Part shown: one piece after another, positions 28,269-36,376 of the stretch
How the letters are laid out: every line of letters begins with the position of its first letter
Position numbering within the stretch: position 1 is the first letter of the stretch
Source: Rhodopseudomonas boonkerdii
GTDB lineage: Bacteria; Pseudomonadota; Alphaproteobacteria; Rhizobiales; Xanthobacteraceae
DNA length: 64,000 nucleotides
Assembly: GCF_021184025.1 (NCBI RefSeq)
Contig: NZ_CP036537.1
Coordinates: 5,084,001-5,148,000 of the forward strand
Reading direction: 5' to 3'
Notes under the pieces: generated by a model
The model's input: the letters and a program-made list of their open reading frames with translations, nothing else
Database searches by the model: none
What the model was told of the DNA's origin: nothing
Made by a program: the position numbers and the translations under genes

Positions 28269-28389
28269 ACGCGCGACGCGAAGCAACATCGACAAGTGCC
28301 CGGGATATTGGGCACCGCTTCAAAAGGTCGGCGAGCGTCGCGATAGCATACGCCCAGCGCTACGCCTCTTCGCAATAGGAGTTTGGATC

Positions 28390-28959
28390 ATGGCAAGTAT
28401 GACACTCGATGGCCTGAAGGTTGCGATCCTGATCGAGGATGGCTTCGAGCAGGTCGAAATGGTAGAGCCGCGTAAGGCGCTCGACCAAGCCGGCGCCAAA
28501 ACCAGCATCGTGTCCCCGAAAGACCGGCGCGTCCGTGCTTGGAGGTTCACGGAGTGGGGCGACGAATTCCCAGTGGATGTCTCCCTTAATCAAGCCCAGC
28601 CAGAGGACTTCGACGCGCTGTTGCTGCCGGGTGGCGTCATCAATCCCGACGCGCTTCGCATCGAGCCCAAGGCGGTTGCCTTCGCGAAAGCCTTCTTCGA
28701 TGCCGGCAAGCCGGTTGCCTCAATCTGCCACGGGCCATGGACCATCATCGAGACCGGCGCAGCACAGGGACGCCGCATGACATCGTGGCCTTCACTCAGG
28801 ACCGACCTGGAAAATGCCGGGGCGGATTGGGTGGATCAGGAAGCGGTTGTGGACCGAGACCTAGTTACGAGCCGCAAGCCCGATGATATCCCGACGGCAT
28901 TCAACAGAGAGATGATCAAGCTCTTTGCCGAAGCGAGAGGACGCCGTCATGCTGCGTGA
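28390..28959 (+). CDS. DJ-1/PfpI family protein (class I amidotransferase fold)
   Basis: 189 residues. Glu20 region (EDGFEQVE) and the nucleophile elbow SICHGPW with Cys113-His114 reproduce the PfpI/YhbO active site. Family members have been reported as proteases, glyoxalases or deglycases acting on methylglyoxal adducts; the neighbourhood of aldehyde enzymes favours the carbonyl-repair role here (inference). AGGAG lies in front of the ATG at 28390. The 3' end overlaps the next gene by 11 bases. Confidence 0.88.
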   Translation: MASMTLDGLKVAILIEDGFEQVEMVEPRKALDQAGAKTSIVSPKDRRVRAWRFTEWGDEFPVDVSLNQAQPEDFDALLLPGGVINPDALRIEPKAVAFAKAFFDAGKPVASICHGPWTIIETGAAQGRRMTSWPSLRTDLENAGADWVDQEAVVDRDLVTSRKPDDIPTAFNREMIKLFAEARGRRHAA

Positions 28960-29830
28960 CACTACACGGAGCGAGCTGATGGGCCTTGCGCGCCGGCGTT
29001 TTGGGTCCGTCCGACGCGAGGTCGCGGTGATCGGCCAGGGAACCTGGTATATCGACGAGAGTGACCGGAATTCTTCGGTTACGGCCCTGCGCTGTGGCCT
29101 TGACCTCGGAATGAACCACATCGACACGGCGGAGATGTACGGCCAAGGTACATCCGAGGAAGTTGTCGGCGAGGCTATCGCGGGCCGCCGTGACGAAGTG
29201 TTCCTGGCCTCCAAGGTGCTTCCGCAGAATGCATCACGGTCGGGGACTCAGGCGGCCTGCGAACGATCGCTCACTCGCCTCAAAACCGACCGGCTCGATT
29301 GCTATCTGCTGCACTGGCGTGGCGTCCACCCGCTGGAGGAAACGATTGCAGCTTTCGAAACACTTCGCCGCGAGGGCAAGATCCTTTCCTATGGCGTAAG
29401 CAATTTCGCTGTGCCGGATCTCGAAGAGGCTTGGAAGATAGCGGGGCCCGGCCGCCTGGCCTGCGATCAAGTCCTCTATCATTTGCAGGAGCGCGCCGTC
29501 GAGAATGCCGTGTTGCCGTGGTGTGAACAGCACGGTATCGCTGTCACGGCGTACAGCCCGTTCGGCCATGGTGACTTTCCGGATCTGCATTCGGCCGGAG
29601 GTCGCGTACTTGCGGACGTCGCGCGTGCGCATGATGCGACGCCGCGCCAGATCGCGCTCGCATTTCTCGCCTTGCATCCGTCGATTTTCGCGATTCCCAA
29701 GGCGTCCACCTCCGACCATGTTGAAGAGAATGCCGAAGCAGCCGGTGTGCATCTGTCGGACGTCGAGATTGATCGGATCGATGCTGCGTTTCCCCGAGAC
29801 CCGCGTCAGCGTGGGTTGCCGATGCTCTAG
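28949..29830 (+). CDS. aldo/keto reductase
   Basis: 293 residues of the AKR barrel fold. The catalytic tetrad is visible: Asp and Tyr in HIDTAEMYG, Lys in ASKVLPQN and His in YLLHWRG. NADP binding is indicated by IPKAS near the C-terminus. It should reduce small aldehydes or ketones such as methylglyoxal; the exact substrate is unknown. AGAGGA precedes the ATG at 28949, which is preferred to an in-frame TTG 24 bases earlier. It is coupled by overlap to the PfpI gene. Confidence 0.9.
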   Translation: MLRDTTRSELMGLARRRFGSVRREVAVIGQGTWYIDESDRNSSVTALRCGLDLGMNHIDTAEMYGQGTSEEVVGEAIAGRRDEVFLASKVLPQNASRSGTQAACERSLTRLKTDRLDCYLLHWRGVHPLEETIAAFETLRREGKILSYGVSNFAVPDLEEAWKIAGPGRLACDQVLYHLQERAVENAVLPWCEQHGIAVTAYSPFGHGDFPDLHSAGGRVLADVARAHDATPRQIALAFLALHPSIFAIPKASTSDHVEENAEAAGVHLSDVEIDRIDAAFPRDPRQRGLPML

Positions 29831-29888
29831 TCGATTACCCACCGCGGATACTCTGCCGAAAACCGCACTGCACTGAAAGGGAGAAGCC

Positions 29889-30206
29889 ATGGTTACCGCA
29901 GCACTGTTTGTCCGTGTCGAGGCAAAGCCCGGCAGTGAAGCCGCCGTCGAGAAGTTCCTGAAGAGCGGGTTGCCGATTGTGGAAAGCGAGCCGGCAACGA
30001 TCGCCTGGTTCGGGCTACGGCTCGGACCATCAACCTTCGGCATCTTCGATGCCTTTCCGAACGACGCCGGACGCAATGCCCACCTTTCGGGGAAAGTGGC
30101 AGCGGCGCTGATGTCGGATGAGACTGCCGCGCTGCTGACAGGGCCACCGACACTCGAAAAGATCGACGTACTCGCCGCCAAGCTTCCCGGGAACGGAGGT
30201 GGTTGA
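29889..30206 (+). CDS. antibiotic-biosynthesis-monooxygenase (ABM) domain protein
   Basis: 105 residues of the dimeric alpha/beta barrel type: FVRVEAKPGSEAAVEKFL at the start, then TFGIFDAFPNDAGRNAHL, the pattern of putative quinol monooxygenases (YgiN-like). These act on quinols or small aromatics without cofactor, and some members are not enzymes. A strong AAAGGGAG precedes the ATG. It closes the dehydrogenase/PfpI/aldo-keto reductase series. Confidence 0.85.
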   Translation: MVTAALFVRVEAKPGSEAAVEKFLKSGLPIVESEPATIAWFGLRLGPSTFGIFDAFPNDAGRNAHLSGKVAAALMSDETAALLTGPPTLEKIDVLAAKLPGNGGG

Positions 30207-30840
30207 TACTGGACCGGCGGACACCGAACACTCATCCGCTACGTTCTTCGGTCATCACGGGAGTTCGATCCACGGCGAAATCATCCATCATGGGCCTAGG
30301 GGGTCAGGCTTCGCATCAAAGGCCCCGAGCATCTGCTGCAGATCGAACCACGGTGCGTTGCGAGAATCCGCGTGGACTATGGAACCGTGCGTGTCCGTCG
30401 GATAGCCGGAGCCTTTGATTGCGGCGAGCTCTACAACCCTAAACTCGCCGAAAGTCAGTAGAGAATGCAATCGGCCAAACTGCATGGGACACCAATTGTG
30501 CTGTGTCCCGATAGAAGCCCCTCGTATAACCCCTTGAAACGCATTGGTCGTTGTCGAGAACATCAAGCAATGATGGCTCTTGCTTAGCGCCGCCGCGCAG
30601 ATGCGCAATCGCCACCCGCTGGTCTTCAGACCCCGAAGGGATCGCAAATTCGCCGAACAGCGAGGGATCGGTTGGCAGGTCAGCCACAAGATTGCCCTTG
30701 ATTAGACTTTTTCACAGCAGGAATGGAACCATGCGCTGCTCCTTGTCTTGAGAGTCGAAGTCGCGGTCAACACGATCAAGACGAGTTCCTATAAGAGGCC
30801 GGCCTCAATTTAGGAGTTAGTCATGTAGAGGAGCGAAGCC
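30207..30840. other. 634-base stretch with no confident gene
   Basis: Nothing here is clearly a gene. On the minus strand, 30439-30687 is open for 82 codons from GTG (MADLPTDPSLFGEFAIPSGS...) with AAGGG seven bases upstream and reasonable codon use in its first half. It could be a small gene or the start of a broken one, but I recognise no family. The rest looks like decayed DNA. Confidence 0.4.
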
Positions 30841-31557
30841 ATGAAGGCGATAGCAAATTCGACCCAGACCAATGGCGCCGCCCGCTACCTCTCGACCCGC
30901 CCCCATCCTCTAGCGAAACTCGATTCCATCGCGACGATCATGTCTTGCCGGTGCGATCAGGAAATCTGCCGACAGTCTTTCCCTGCCGAGCAATTGTATT
31001 TCGTCGTTATCGGCGTTGCGCGATGCAGTGTGCTTCGCACCGACGACCGTCGCCAGATCGTCGATCTAATGCTTCCAGGCGACTTCTTCGGATTCACTGC
31101 TGGCGACGACTATGACTATACGGCAGAAGCAGTCGCGAAGGATACGATCCTCGCCTGCTATCCACGCCGACGCGCTGAGGCGCTCGCGGATTGCGATCCG
31201 CTACTCGCCCGCGAACTGCGTCGGATCACGCTCGATGCGATTTCCCGGTTACAGGCACAGTTGTTGATTCTAGGTCGCACCACCGCCTTGGAAAAGGTCG
31301 CCTCTTTTATCTTGGAAATGGAGACACGGTTGTCTCAGCGGCGCCCGGACGGCATCGCCCTCCCGGTTTCACGCTACGATATCGCCGATTACCTTGCGAT
31401 ATCCGTGGAGACCGTAAGCCGCGCGCTCACCACCCTCGCCCATAGCGGCATCATAAACCTGTCGGGTACGCGGATGGTCAAGATCGTTGACCACGATATG
31501 CTGGAAGACGGCGGACGTGAGTCGTCGGCACAACGCCCGCGTCCATGGAGCGGCTGA
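30841..31557 (+). CDS. Crp/Fnr family transcriptional regulator
   Basis: 238 residues: an N-terminal cyclic-nucleotide-binding-like beta barrel (about 30-130), a dimer helix and a C-terminal winged helix with YLAISVETVSRALTTLAHSGII. The N-terminus carries a cysteine group (MSCRCDQEIC) where FixK-like relatives usually have none; this could be a redox or Fe-S site but lacks the exact Fnr spacing. GAGGAGC precedes the ATG. The only candidate target site I see is TTGAC-N4-GTCAA at 26887-26900, upstream of fdhA in the same island. Confidence 0.9.
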   Translation: MKAIANSTQTNGAARYLSTRPHPLAKLDSIATIMSCRCDQEICRQSFPAEQLYFVVIGVARCSVLRTDDRRQIVDLMLPGDFFGFTAGDDYDYTAEAVAKDTILACYPRRRAEALADCDPLLARELRRITLDAISRLQAQLLILGRTTALEKVASFILEMETRLSQRRPDGIALPVSRYDIADYLAISVETVSRALTTLAHSGIINLSGTRMVKIVDHDMLEDGGRESSAQRPRPWSG

Positions 31558-31786
31558 GCAGGATCGCGCCCATTTCCGGCCCGTCCGTCCGGGGCTAACG
31601 GCGAGAGCCGCTCAGCGCGGCGGTTGCCTCGGCAAAATATCCGGAGACGTCAAACGCACCATCACCGCAAGGCGAATCGCTTCCGCGAGTTGCCGGACGC
31701 CGAGCCGCTCTATCATTCTGCGTCATCTGAAGCACATTTGGATCAGCGACACTCACGATCAACATGATAGATCGCAGAGTGGGGTG

Positions 31787-31948
31787 ATGAACACCCATCC
31801 CTCCGGGGACCCGACGCCGTCGCAAGCCAATATCCAGATGACCAGAGCCGTGATCGAAGTGAGCAGGCCCCTCGGCATCGCCGTGCATGACAACATCATT
31901 GTGGGGAAGCACGGACATGCGAGTTTGAGGGGAATGAAAGTGATTTGA
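31787..31948 (+). pseudogene. radC: radC, 3' fragment
   Basis: Encodes [19 protein letters not shown] and onward to the RadC C-terminus, matching the last ~50 codons of the intact gene, but with about 80% DNA identity rather than 97%. The JAB metal motif begins right at the breakpoint; the first ~187 codons are absent. It lies next to the AprI-like gene, as a true chromosomal radC 3' end might. It marks the right edge of island B. Confidence 0.88.
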
Positions 31949-31958
31949 GGGGCGCGCT

Positions 31959-32660
31959 CTACTGCCGCAGCAGGATCAGCGGGTCCGCCATGTCCGGCAT
32001 CCGCCGCCATTGCGCATTGTCGTCGGCCTCGAAGTGCCAGGCCTCGCCGCTTGCGGAGAACATGAGGAGTTCACCGCGTTCCAGCCGCCATTCCTTCGGC
32101 TTGAAGTTCGCCACCAGCGGATCGCAGCGCGGCTTGAGAAAAAGCTGAAAATTATCCGGACCGGCCTCGTTGTTGGTCAGCGTTAGGCTGCAGATCGCGC
32201 GGCCGTTGCCGCGCACGACCGACCAGTCGCCGATCATCTGATCCATCGATTTTGCCAGCGAGCGCGCGGCCGCCAGATTTTGCAGGATATAAACCCCCTC
32301 TCCCGAGCGGATGCCCTCGAAGATACCGCTCTCGACCTCGGTGAAATCGATCACTGAGTCGCCACGAGCGGTCTGCAGCCGAACAATATCGAGGCCCTTG
32401 ATGTTCCAGGCAGCGATATCCTTGGTGAAGGGCAACGACTTGGCACAGTCGGGCTCGAGTTCGAGCTTGAGCCCTTGCGGCGTCGCGTCGGATCTGAGCG
32501 TCACCACGCATGTCTTGCTTCGTTCCGTGGTGGAGAGTTCCCACTGCCCGACCATGCTCTTTTTCAGTTGCGCAGCATCCTGCCCAAGCGCCGGTGCATT
32601 CGCGAGTATCGCGCCGGCAAAAGCCCACACGAACTGCATCATGCGGACCGGCGCGATCAT
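31959..32660 (-). CDS. AprI/Inh-type protease-inhibitor-like secreted protein
   Basis: 233 residues with a signal peptide (AFAGAILANAPALG-Q). Two repeats of an AprI/Inh-like beta-barrel unit follow: VGQWELSTTERSKTCVVTL at about 37-120, and IGDWSVVRGNGRAICSLTL at about 142-233, each with a W and a C at equivalent places. Single-domain relatives inhibit metalloproteases in the periplasm. Whether this double-domain form inhibits anything is unknown. It starts one base after the stop of the hydroxyacid dehydrogenase, so it may end that operon. Confidence 0.75.
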   Translation of the reverse strand: MIAPVRMMQFVWAFAGAILANAPALGQDAAQLKKSMVGQWELSTTERSKTCVVTLRSDATPQGLKLELEPDCAKSLPFTKDIAAWNIKGLDIVRLQTARGDSVIDFTEVESGIFEGIRSGEGVYILQNLAAARSLAKSMDQMIGDWSVVRGNGRAICSLTLTNNEAGPDNFQLFLKPRCDPLVANFKPKEWRLERGELLMFSASGEAWHFEADDNAQWRRMPDMADPLILLRQ

Positions 32661-32661
32661 G

Positions 32662-33648
32662 TCAGCGGCCTTTCACCGGCGTCTCTGGAATCGGCGTCAA
32701 CACGGGCTTGCCACCAAACCAGAGCTTGAGGTTGTCGACCACCATCTGATCCATGGCATTGCGCGTCACCACCGAAGCGGAACCGACATGGGGCAACAGC
32801 ACGACATTCTGCATCGCCTTCAGTTCATCCGGTACCTTTGGCTCCTGCGCAAACACATCGAGGCCGGCAGCCAGGATGGTGCCCGACTTCAGCGCCTGAA
32901 TCAGAGCGGGCTCGTCGATGACCGAGCCGCGGGCGACATTGACGATGATGCCACGCGGACCAAGCGCCTGCATCACTTCGGTATTCACGATATTGGCCGT
33001 CGATGGCCCACCCGGCGTGATGACGATCAGCGTATCCACCGCCTTCGCCATCTCGACGAGATTCGGATAGTGCTCGTAGTTCACGCCTGCGGCGGGATTG
33101 CGCGAGTGATAGACCACCGGAACCAGCGAAGCATCAAGACGGCGCGCGATCGCCTGGCCGATGCGCCCCATGCCGACCATGCCGACTTTTCGATCGCGCA
33201 GAGAGCCGACGGTGAGCGGATAGCCCTGGGTCTGCCACAGGCCGGAACGGACATATTTGTCGGCCTTGATGAATTCGCGCGCAGTAGCGATGAACAGGCC
33301 GAGGGCGACGTCGGCGACCTCCTCGGTCAGCACGTCCGGCGTATTGGTGACGACAATATCATGCGCGGCCGCGTATTTCGCATCGATGTGATCGTAACCG
33401 ACGCCGAACGAGGAGACGATCTGGACATTCGGATATTTCGACAACATGGCGCTGTTGACGGGGACCTGGCCGGTGACGGCGATGCCGCGGATCTTCTCAG
33501 CGACGCCGGCCGGCACACGCTCGAGATCGGCCAGTGTTTCATATTTGTGCAAGATGAACTGATCCGAGAAACCATTCTCGATCAACGCCTTCGACGGCCC
33601 ATAGATCAACAGGTCGATCTTTTCCGAAGAGATTCCCGTCCCCATCAT
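32662..33648 (-). CDS. D-2-hydroxyacid dehydrogenase (NAD(P)-dependent)
   Basis: 328 residues. The NAD-binding motif is GMVGMGRIGQAIA; the catalytic Arg is in NVARGSVID, the Glu in FAQEP and the His in LLPHVGS, the glyoxylate/hydroxypyruvate reductase pattern. It reduces a 2-keto acid to the D-hydroxy acid in the cytoplasm. The start overlaps the stop of the permease gene (ATGA), so it belongs to the transporter operon and may process the imported compound or its product. Confidence 0.9.
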   Translation of the reverse strand: MMGTGISSEKIDLLIYGPSKALIENGFSDQFILHKYETLADLERVPAGVAEKIRGIAVTGQVPVNSAMLSKYPNVQIVSSFGVGYDHIDAKYAAAHDIVVTNTPDVLTEEVADVALGLFIATAREFIKADKYVRSGLWQTQGYPLTVGSLRDRKVGMVGMGRIGQAIARRLDASLVPVVYHSRNPAAGVNYEHYPNLVEMAKAVDTLIVITPGGPSTANIVNTEVMQALGPRGIIVNVARGSVIDEPALIQALKSGTILAAGLDVFAQEPKVPDELKAMQNVVLLPHVGSASVVTRNAMDQMVVDNLKLWFGGKPVLTPIPETPVKGR

Positions 33649-34469
33649 TTTTCCTTTCGCAGTGCACTTTCATGCCAGCGCCGGAGCAGCAAATGCGACG
33701 CCAGCGCGAGCAGCATATAGATCACAATCCCGGCGACGGACAGTAACAATAGCGCCGCGAACATGCGGGGAATATTGAGGCGATAGCTGGACTCCGTGAT
33801 GCGATAGGCCAGCCCGGAACCGGAGCCCGCGGCACCGGCCGCGATCTCCGCGGCCACGGCGCCGATCAGGGAGAGGCCGCCGGCGATGCGGAGGCCGCCG
33901 AGAATATGAGGCAACGCCGAGGGCAATTGCAGATAGCGCAGGGTCTGCCAACGCGAGGCGCCGTTGAGCTGGAACAGACCAGCGAGATTACGGTCCACCG
34001 AATTCAGCCCGAGCGTCGTATTTGCCAACACGGGGAAGAAGGCGACGATCCAGGCGCAGGCAACCACCGCTGCCTCCTGTGGCAGATAGATCAGCATCAG
34101 CGGCGCAACCGCGATGACCGGGGTCACCTGCAGCACGATGGCGTAGGGCAAAAGGGAATATTCGAGCCATCTGGACTGGTTGAACAGCAGCGCCAGCGCG
34201 ACGCCGCCGATAGCTGCGGCGATAAAACCTTCCAGCGCCGTGAGCAATGTCACGCCGAGCGACGCCGACAGGATTGGCCAGTCGGTCATCAACGTCTGCC
34301 AAACGAGCAGCGGTCCCGGAAGGATGTAGGGCGGGATGTCGCCAAGGCGAACGACGAGATCCCATGCGATAAGGCCGGCCACACATACGGCGACAGGCCA
34401 GACGACGCGCGGCCAGCCGCCGTCGCCGGACACGCGCTCCACCACCGGCAGCGGCTCCAGCCCCTTCAT
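33645..34469 (-). CDS. ABC transporter permease, SsuC/TauC type
   Basis: 274 residues with six membrane helices and the permease/ATPase contact loop LFQLNGASRWQTLRYLQLPSALP. It is the membrane part of an importer with the ATPase and binding protein upstream. Family members carry nitrate, sulfonates, taurine or pyrimidine precursors. It overlaps its neighbours by four bases on both sides. Confidence 0.9.
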   Translation of the reverse strand: MKGLEPLPVVERVSGDGGWPRVVWPVAVCVAGLIAWDLVVRLGDIPPYILPGPLLVWQTLMTDWPILSASLGVTLLTALEGFIAAAIGGVALALLFNQSRWLEYSLLPYAIVLQVTPVIAVAPLMLIYLPQEAAVVACAWIVAFFPVLANTTLGLNSVDRNLAGLFQLNGASRWQTLRYLQLPSALPHILGGLRIAGGLSLIGAVAAEIAAGAAGSGSGLAYRITESSYRLNIPRMFAALLLLSVAGIVIYMLLALASHLLLRRWHESALRKEK

Positions 34470-35251
34470 GCCGGGACCTCAGCTTCGGTTGCCTGCATCA
34501 AGGCCTGCGAGACATCGCGGCAATGGCGGGCGTAAGCCATCGATGTGCGGAACGCTTCGTCGCGCGGCTCGGGCGCATCGATCCGACATTCGCCATGAAC
34601 ACGACCGGGGCGCGAGGTCATGACGACCACACGCTGCGACAGATAAACGGACTCGTAGACCGAGTGAGTGACAAAGACGATGGTCTTGCCGAGCTTACGC
34701 CACAGCGCGAGCAGGTCATTATTGAGCCTGAGGCGCGTGATTTCGTCGAGGGCGGCAAAGGGTTCGTCCAGCAGCAGCACGTCCGGCGACGTCACCAGTG
34801 CGCGCGCCAGCGACACCCGCATCTTCATGCCGCCGGAGAGTTCGCGGGGATAGGCATCGGCGAAATCCGCGAGCCCGACTTGCGCCAGCGCTTCGGCAAC
34901 ACGCCGCGTCGACTCCGCATCCGCTAGACGTGCAAGTTTGAGCGGCAGCCGCACATTTTCTCCCACCGTCGTCCAGGGCATCAACGTCGGCTCCTGGAAC
35001 ACGAAGCCGATGCCTTGACGCGAGGCGCGGGCCGGCACCTTGATGGCTCCGGCCGTCGGCGCGGCCAATCCTGCAATCAGCCGCAACGCCGTGGACTTGC
35101 CGCAGCCCGAGGCACCGAGTAGCGAGACAAACTCACCTTGACGAATATCGAGATCGATTGGTCCGAGCGCGCGTGTCCCACTCTCATAAATCTTCGTAAC
35201 GCCACGTAGACGTATCGCAAACTCATCATGTGACGGCACGAGCAAAGCCAT
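34466..35251 (-). CDS. ABC transporter ATPase, SsuB/TauB type
   Basis: 261 residues. Walker A GASGCGKST, Q-loop FQEPTLMPW, signature LSGGMKMR, Walker B LLLDEPFAALDE and switch VTHSVYE are all present. The TLMPW after the Q-loop glutamine is characteristic of the nitrate/sulfonate/taurine branch. It energises the permease encoded immediately downstream. Confidence 0.93.
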   Translation of the reverse strand: MALLVPSHDEFAIRLRGVTKIYESGTRALGPIDLDIRQGEFVSLLGASGCGKSTALRLIAGLAAPTAGAIKVPARASRQGIGFVFQEPTLMPWTTVGENVRLPLKLARLADAESTRRVAEALAQVGLADFADAYPRELSGGMKMRVSLARALVTSPDVLLLDEPFAALDEITRLRLNNDLLALWRKLGKTIVFVTHSVYESVYLSQRVVVMTSRPGRVHGECRIDAPEPRDEAFRTSMAYARHCRDVSQALMQATEAEVPA

Positions 35252-35254
35252 CGT

Positions 35255-36292
35255 CTACTTCTTCGGCCGCAGGTCCAGCCCGACGCCCTTGTTGACGAAT
35301 TGCAGCGTATAGGCACGGCGATAGTCGATATCGCGTTTCACCACACCGGCACGGGACATCTTGTCGAAGAAGCTCGCGGCGCGTTCGTCGGTCATGGCGC
35401 CGATGCCGTTTTTCAGTGTATCGCCGGAATCGACGATACCCCGATCTCGCATCGTAGCTATGGAATAGGCCAGCAGATCGTCCGTCATCTCCGGATTGAT
35501 TTTCTTGATTATCTCGTTGGCGGCTTTGTTGTCGCCATAGAGATAGTTGTACCAGCCAATGATCGACGCATCGACGAAACGCTGGACCAAATCCGGCGAC
35601 TTCTCCACCGTCTCGCGGCGAGCCTCGATCAGAGTCGAATAGCCGTTAAGGCCATAGTCCGCGAGCAGCATCACATTGGGCTTGAAGCCGGCCTGCTTCT
35701 CAATCAGGAACGGTTCCGACGTGACATACCCCTGCATGGCGCTGTTCTTGTCCACGATGAAGGGCTGGGCATTGTAATTGTAAGGTTTCACCTTTGACTC
35801 GCTGAAGCCGTATTCCAGCTTCATCCACTGGAAGTAACCGACGATTCCTTCCCGCGAAATGAACAGCGTTTTCGATTTGAGATCTTCCAGCCGGGTCACC
35901 TTCGGATCGGGATGCGACACGAAGACCTGAGGGTCTTTCTGGAAAATCGCCGCGATGGCGACGACCGGTACATTGTTGGCCACCGCGTCGAAGGACTGCA
36001 GGGTATTGGCGCTCATGAAGAAGTCGAGCTTGCCGGCGATCAGGAGGATACGGTTGTTCACATTGGGCCCGCCCGGCACGATGGTAACGTCGAGGCCGTA
36101 GCTTTTGTATGTGCCATCGACCACTGCCTGGAAGAAGCCGCCATGCTCCGCCTCGGCGACCCAGTTGGTGCCGAACGACACCTTGTCGAGCTTGCCTTGG
36201 GCCAGCACAGGTGACAGCGACGCCAGCATCGCCGCTCCCATGGTTAACGCACGCGCAAGGGAAAACCGACCCATATTGGACTCCAGTGACAT
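35255..36292 (-). CDS. ABC transporter substrate-binding protein, NMT1/SsuA-like
   Basis: 345 residues with a signal peptide (AAMLASLSPVLA-Q). The NMT1/THI5-like fold shows in VSFGTNWVAEAEHGGFFQAVVDGTYKSYGLDVTI and the later DLKSKTLFIS. Relatives bind thiamine-pyrimidine precursors, sulfonates or nitrate; the N-terminal TNW resembles the pyrimidine-binding ThiY group, but the ligand is not certain. First gene of the minus-strand operon, divergent from a creatininase-family gene 84 bases away. Confidence 0.87.
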   Translation of the reverse strand: MSLESNMGRFSLARALTMGAAMLASLSPVLAQGKLDKVSFGTNWVAEAEHGGFFQAVVDGTYKSYGLDVTIVPGGPNVNNRILLIAGKLDFFMSANTLQSFDAVANNVPVVAIAAIFQKDPQVFVSHPDPKVTRLEDLKSKTLFISREGIVGYFQWMKLEYGFSESKVKPYNYNAQPFIVDKNSAMQGYVTSEPFLIEKQAGFKPNVMLLADYGLNGYSTLIEARRETVEKSPDLVQRFVDASIIGWYNYLYGDNKAANEIIKKINPEMTDDLLAYSIATMRDRGIVDSGDTLKNGIGAMTDERAASFFDKMSRAGVVKRDIDYRRAYTLQFVNKGVGLDLRPKK

Positions 36293-36376
36293 TCCTGGCT
36301 CATGATAGAAAGCAATCGCGGGACTGACTACCCCGCCCCCTCATGCAACGATCTGCATTCTTAGAAGCACTCGCCG

